A stretch of DNA of 64,000 nucleotides from Bacteroidia bacterium (GTDB lineage: Bacteria; Bacteroidota; Bacteroidia; CAIKAF01): contig JAUHWY010000016.1 in NCBI GenBank assembly GCA_030427255.1, positions 1 through 64,000 of the forward strand. Reading direction: 5' to 3'. Under the pieces are notes generated by a model. That model searched no databases and had not been told where the DNA came from. It worked only from the letters and a program-made list of their open reading frames with translations. This document shows positions 60,738 to 64,000 of this stretch, piece by piece. A program made the position numbers and the translations under genes. Numbering within the stretch: the first letter of the stretch is position 1; every line of letters starts with the position of its first letter.

Positions 60738-62162
60738 TTATTCTTTGGCAAAGAGCTCTGCTTTTTTGAGCAACCATGAAATGGATGCCACTTGGGAAGC
60801 ATCTCTGATTTCGGACAGAAGTCCCTGGCTGGCCCGGTTGTCGCCCAGACGGGCGCGCATGAGTCGTTTCACGTATTTTACAAAATTGAGGCAAATGGTT
60901 TTTTGGTAGGCCGAAATGAGTTCGTTGCGCCTCAAGTACACGTAAAAGCTATCGCAAAGCGAGAAAAAGGCATCTACATCCTCCAGCTCAAAATAGGTTT
61001 TGAGCAGTAAAATTTTTGAATCGAGGATATAATATACGTCCATATACTCCACGTGGCTGAGCAGCCGAAGGGTTTTGCGGTACTCTTCTTTAAAAAAGTG
61101 CAGCCAAGCCAGGTTGTAGGTGAAGGCATTTTCGCGGTACTTGGGTGCCAGTTTGTTTTTGTATGTATAAATGAAGTTTTCGACCCAATCGTATTCCTCC
61201 AACCGTAAGCCCACCGTTACAATGTTTTTAAACGAAGAGGGAAGGATGAATCCGTTTTCGTAAACCAAGTCCTTTTCCAGGAGTAACTTAGATAGGTTGA
61301 AATAGTCCCGTAGGTACTTTCGATGGCCTTGGTTTATTTTTTTTGTACAATAGTTTTGGGCTAAGAAATACAGGTCGCGCAGCTCTTCCGGACCAAAGAA
61401 TTTCGGGTATTCATTGAGCCGTTGAATCAGTTTTTTAAAATGGGTTTCGTTTTGCTCCTCAACCAAGGTGAGCAGCACCAAATGGTATATTTCAATGGCC
61501 GGGTGGTCGCTGTAGTCAGAGTCTCTTAAATGGACCATTATTTCCTCCCTGAGCCGTGTGGTGTATTCGGAATTCAAAAAATTTTGTCGGGTGAGCATTT
61601 CGCAAAGCAGCTTTAGCTTTTTGCTCAGGTAATACAAATCCAGGTGGTCGGCAGTATCTTGAAGGACCTGGTCGAGGGATTTGTCGCGCTTTGCCGATGA
61701 GTAGGAATAATGCTGCTCTTCTATAAGGTAGTTTCGGAAATAGAACTCCGAGTCCCGGGTTGGGTTTTTTTGGAGGAATTTTTGGGAATCATCAAAGATT
61801 TGGTTAAAGTATTTTTCAATGTCTTTGGTGCTGTAGTATTCCAATAATAGCTGATTGTGCCGCAGTTTGTTTTTGTCCAGCTCACGAATGGCAATAAAAC
61901 GTTCCAGCAGCTTGGCTAAGTCGGAAAAAGCATAGCGCAGCTTGGCTTCGTCAAAGGCTGCTTTACCAAAGGTCTTTTGCCAAACTTTTTCTCGGTCTAT
62001 GGCCGGCCCTTCTAAGTTTTGCTGCTCTTTTTTCAGATAAGTAAACAGCGTTATGAGCGATTCGTTTTTGTTGAAAAATGGCGACCGAATAAACTTGTCA
62101 AACTCTCGCCACTCTTGGGCATCAAAGCTTTGTAGGATACGTATGGGTTTGCTTTTTTGCAT
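60738..62162 (-). CDS. Conserved Bacteroidota hypothetical protein, helical repeats
   Basis: 474 aa, no signal peptide or membrane helix. All-helical pattern: REFDKFIRSPFFNKNESLITLFTYLKKEQ, LRYAFSDLAKLLERFIAIREL, then repeats of TPR-like helices (YTTRLREEIMVHLR, LRDYFNLSKLLLEKDLVYE, YTYKNKLAPKYRENAFTYNLAWLHFFKEEYRKTLRLL). The N-terminal FDAQEWREFDKFIRSPFFNK is typical of a Bacteroidota protein of unknown role. Its last codons (LLKKAELFAKE) lie at the edge of the 19-bp array, and its stop is next to that array, which may have altered its tail. Confidence 0.78.
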   Translation of the reverse strand: MQKSKPIRILQSFDAQEWREFDKFIRSPFFNKNESLITLFTYLKKEQQNLEGPAIDREKVWQKTFGKAAFDEAKLRYAFSDLAKLLERFIAIRELDKNKLRHNQLLLEYYSTKDIEKYFNQIFDDSQKFLQKNPTRDSEFYFRNYLIEEQHYSYSSAKRDKSLDQVLQDTADHLDLYYLSKKLKLLCEMLTRQNFLNSEYTTRLREEIMVHLRDSDYSDHPAIEIYHLVLLTLVEEQNETHFKKLIQRLNEYPKFFGPEELRDLYFLAQNYCTKKINQGHRKYLRDYFNLSKLLLEKDLVYENGFILPSSFKNIVTVGLRLEEYDWVENFIYTYKNKLAPKYRENAFTYNLAWLHFFKEEYRKTLRLLSHVEYMDVYYILDSKILLLKTYFELEDVDAFFSLCDSFYVYLRRNELISAYQKTICLNFVKYVKRLMRARLGDNRASQGLLSEIRDASQVASISWLLKKAELFAKE

Positions 62163-62273
62163 AAGGATGTGGTCTCTGTCTCTACGAACTTAACGGAAAT
62201 TTGACACAAATGATGCGTTTTTTTCGGCACTTGTTGCCCGTAAGTTGCCGATAAAAAATATTTTAAATCATTG

Positions 62274-62288
62274 AAATACAGTGTATTT
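62274..62288. promoter_or_regulatory. Perfect 15-bp dyad AAATACAGTGTATTT
   Basis: Seven-base arms with a single central base, 128 bp before the ATG at 62403 and 111 bp upstream of the divergent start at 62162. Its position suits an operator for a dimeric regulator, but no regulator is known. Confidence 0.3.
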
Positions 62289-62345
62289 TAGTTTAAATTA
62301 GTCGAAAAATGACCGACAAACCTAGTAAAGCATCTGTACACCACT

Positions 62346-62375
62346 TTGAATTTTAAATAAGAAATGGTAAATTTG
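62346..62375 (+). promoter_or_regulatory. Promoter TTG-N19-TAAATTTG
   Basis: TTG at 62346-62348 and TAAATTTG at 62368-62375 match the consensus with a 19-bp spacer. RNA would start near 62381, giving a 22-nt leader. Confidence 0.7.
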
Positions 62376-62402
62376 GTATTAAGCAGTCCAAACCGTGCGC
62401 CT

Positions 62403-63149
62403 ATGAAAACTTTAATTTACTCCCTCCTAATTTTTGGCCTTCTATCAGGCAATTCTCTTTACGCTACCAATGGCCCGGGCAATGGCAAGCAATCGGTAAT
62501 GGTGCGCGGTGAGGTCTCCGGAAACCAAATGGTAGTGCATATTCCTTCCGATACTCCCGAAGACGTACGTTTGGAGTTTCCTTCGCATTCCGAATGGAAT
62601 TTAGTAGCCACGCAAATCGTTCCCGGTGGGGTTACCATCGTTCTCGAATTTGATGGCGTAATTCCTTCCAGCGGAAAGGTAATCGTAGACGAACCCTGGG
62701 TTATTGTTGGTATTGATAATATAACCGGAGTGCGCTCCGAAGGGAACAACAACGACGATGTCACCTTTACCCAACGTTTCGCAGCCAATAATAACGGCAT
62801 TGATGGGGGCGGATCCGGATCCGACAACGGCAACGACAATTCCGGAACGTCTACAGAATCCGAAGACGAAGCGCCTTCGAACCCGGTCGGCAATTCGGGC
62901 AATACTACCATCTCCGAGATTGGTATTTACCCCAATCCGGTAGCCTCCAAAGCAACAGTGGTGACTGTAGGCGAAATTCTGCTCCGCAGCGTTCAAGTGT
63001 ATGACCTTTCAGGACGCATCGTAGGCGAGGTTCAAGCCAATAATAATGTAGCCGAATTCGACCTTAGCGGCTACAACAATGGTGTCTACATGGTTATGGT
63101 ACATACCAATGAGGGAACCAAAATCCACAAGATTTATAAGGTTCAATAA
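62403..63149 (+). CDS. T9SS type A sorting domain protein
   Basis: 248 aa from the ATG at 62403, chosen because it opens the signal peptide (MKTLIYSLLIFGLLSGNSLYA) and the upstream extension overlaps the promoter. Residues 22-125 form a beta-rich domain (VMVRGEVSGNQMVVHIPSDTPEDVRLEF). A Gly/Asn/Asp/Ser linker (GIDGGGSGSDNGNDNSGTS) joins it to a type A sorting domain (EIGIYPNPVASKATVVTVG, VYDLSGRIVGEV, GYNNGVYMVMVH, ending KIYKVQ). A short surface or released protein of unknown function with its own promoter and terminator. Confidence 0.85.
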   Translation: MKTLIYSLLIFGLLSGNSLYATNGPGNGKQSVMVRGEVSGNQMVVHIPSDTPEDVRLEFPSHSEWNLVATQIVPGGVTIVLEFDGVIPSSGKVIVDEPWVIVGIDNITGVRSEGNNNDDVTFTQRFAANNNGIDGGGSGSDNGNDNSGTSTESEDEAPSNPVGNSGNTTISEIGIYPNPVASKATVVTVGEILLRSVQVYDLSGRIVGEVQANNNVAEFDLSGYNNGVYMVMVHTNEGTKIHKIYKVQ

Positions 63150-63171
63150 AACCACTCATTACAAAATTTGT

Positions 63172-63200
63172 AAAGGAGGCTGCATGGCCTCCTTTTTTTT
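63172..63200 (+). terminator. Rho-independent terminator
   Basis: AAAGGAGGC (63172-63180) pairs with GCCTCCTTT (63187-63195), 6-base loop, followed by T to 63200. Located 22 bp after the stop at 63149. Confidence 0.9.
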
Positions 63201-63248
63201 GCCTTGGCTCCATCTCGGCAGCGAAATCTAATACACCTTCTGAATGCG

Positions 63249-63256
63249 TACATTTG
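63249..63256 (+). promoter_or_regulatory. Putative -7 box near the NlpC/CapA start
   Basis: TACATTTG fits TAnnTTTG and ends 7 bp before the ATG at 63264, so the leader would be only a few bases. No TTG at -33. Confidence 0.4.
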
Positions 63257-63263
63257 TACCCTC

Positions 63264-64000
63264 ATGAGAGCGCTACTAGGCAAATTAATGTTGCTTTTTC
63301 TACCCCTTTCCATTTGGGGGCAAATGCACTTGGGGCAGCTTTCGGTGTCGCCACAAGGCAGCTTGTGGAGTAAAGCCGATAGCATCATCTCTTCCGGCAT
63401 GGAATTTATAGGTCGAAAGTACCGATCTCCAAGGCCCGATGGCGGTATTTTTGATTGTAGTGGTTTTTTACAATACATCTATAGAAGACACCAGATTTTG
63501 TTGCCACGTACCTCCTCTGCCATGGGCCAGGAGGTGGAGGCCATTCCCTTAAGTGAGGTAAAACCCGGTGATTTGCTTTTCTTTAAGGGTAGAGACAAGC
63601 GAAGCGCACGTATTGGCCACGTAGGCATGGTGGCCTCCTGCGGGCCCAACGGCATACGTATGATGCACAGTTGCAGCAGAGGAATCCGCGTCGATAGCCT
63701 CAGCATGCCTTACTACAAAGACCGGTTTTTATTCGCCGGAAGAATCCTTTTTGGAACCAAAACCGCAAGCTCCTTAGCGCTAAACGCGGAACCGGAACAG
63801 GATACCCTTTGGGTGCTTGGGGTAGGCGATATGATGCTGGGCACCCATTTTCCCAAGCGCTCTTACCTCCCTCCACAGGACGGAAAAACCTTACTGGAAC
63901 CTGTCGATAGCATGCTTAGGTCGGCAGACTTTACAACCGGAAATTTGGAAGGAGTCCTTCTCTCTGCCCAAGGAAAGGTAAAAAGCTGCCGCGATACCCA
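63264..64000 (+). CDS. NlpC/P60 peptidase fused to CapA-like domain (runs off window)
   Basis: 245 codons are visible; the end lies beyond the window. A short signal-like N-terminus (MRALLGKLMLLFLPLSIWGQ) is followed by an NlpC/P60 domain with the catalytic set Cys65 (FDCSGF), His119 (RIGHVGMV) and His135 (MMHSC), and KPGDLLFFKG. From about residue 180 a CapA/PgsA-type metallophosphatase domain begins: LWVLGVGDMMLGTHFP and DFTTGNLEGVLL. NlpC/P60 enzymes cut peptidoglycan stem peptides; CapA-type domains are linked to poly-gamma-glutamate capsule making. Both in one chain is unusual. There is no stop or frameshift between the domains. Confidence 0.85.
   Translation, partial: MRALLGKLMLLFLPLSIWGQMHLGQLSVSPQGSLWSKADSIISSGMEFIGRKYRSPRPDGGIFDCSGFLQYIYRRHQILLPRTSSAMGQEVEAIPLSEVKPGDLLFFKGRDKRSARIGHVGMVASCGPNGIRMMHSCSRGIRVDSLSMPYYKDRFLFAGRILFGTKTASSLALNAEPEQDTLWVLGVGDMMLGTHFPKRSYLPPQDGKTLLEPVDSMLRSADFTTGNLEGVLLSAQGKVKSCRDT

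Noticed and set aside
60232-60909. Frames of 130-220 residues through the 19-bp array on both strands
   Set aside because: The repeat length is not a multiple of three, which keeps all frames open; the peptides are pure repeat with no conserved part.

Overview
The window looks like a chromosomal segment of a Bacteroidota bacterium, most likely a marine or brackish member of the Flavobacteriales. Supporting signs are: many secreted proteins with type IX secretion (T9SS) sorting domains of types A and B; T9SS parts (a PorW/SprE-like lipoprotein, a DUF5103 plug protein, a PorV/PorQ-like barrel); a full Na+-translocating NADH:quinone reductase operon; a fused DAHP synthase/chorismate mutase; promoters of the Bacteroidota type (TTG, about 20 bp, TAnnTTTG); and start sites without Shine-Dalgarno sequences. 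Species cannot be fixed from the sequence alone.

Layout. 1-3.8 kb: two near-identical secreted proteins, a 7-bp satellite, a periplasmic binding-protein-like gene and a small T9SS cargo. 3.8-8.7 kb: a small lipoprotein, porW/sprE, bactofilin, atpZ and a membrane protein (the usual lead-in to an ATP synthase operon, here without the synthase), then a thioesterase. 9-16.8 kb (minus strand): a 37-aa lipoprotein, a T9SS cargo, a lysine-2,3-aminomutase-like radical SAM enzyme and a 1329-aa type B cargo with a long structured leader. 17.6-28.3 kb: two tandem giant VCBS/ASPIC/thrombospondin-type-3 cargo proteins. 28.6-33.8 kb: three related secreted proteins of unknown function. 33.8-42 kb: guanine deaminase, T9SS plug protein, nqrABCDEF. 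42-46.3 kb: a small secreted protein, an operon of flippase-like protein, glycosyltransferase and OppC-like permease, and ruvC. 46.5-56.6 kb: a small membrane protein and an outer-membrane operon of TonB-dependent receptor, 1508-aa secreted protein and PorV-like barrel. 56.6-59.1 kb: greA, HIT protein, DAHP synthase/chorismate mutase and tmRNA. 59.1-60.7 kb: a repeat array holding a four-helix-bundle (S23/IVP family) gene. 60.7-64 kb: a conserved hypothetical protein, a T9SS cargo and the start of an NlpC/P60-CapA fusion.

The most striking unexplained signal is a family of nine intergenic nested palindromes of about 140-210 bp. They share ends (about GGGCGCC at one side, GGCGC at the other) and similar core motifs, but their stem sequences differ between copies while staying self-complementary. 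Eight of the nine lie just downstream of a gene. Other candidates for novelty are the multi-hairpin leader of the 1329-aa gene, a terminator-like hairpin in the greA leader, the direct-repeat cassette around the four-helix-bundle gene next to tmRNA, and the NlpC/P60-CapA fusion.

No tRNA, rRNA, insertion sequence or CRISPR array was seen. All calls are from reading the sequence; no database search was run.
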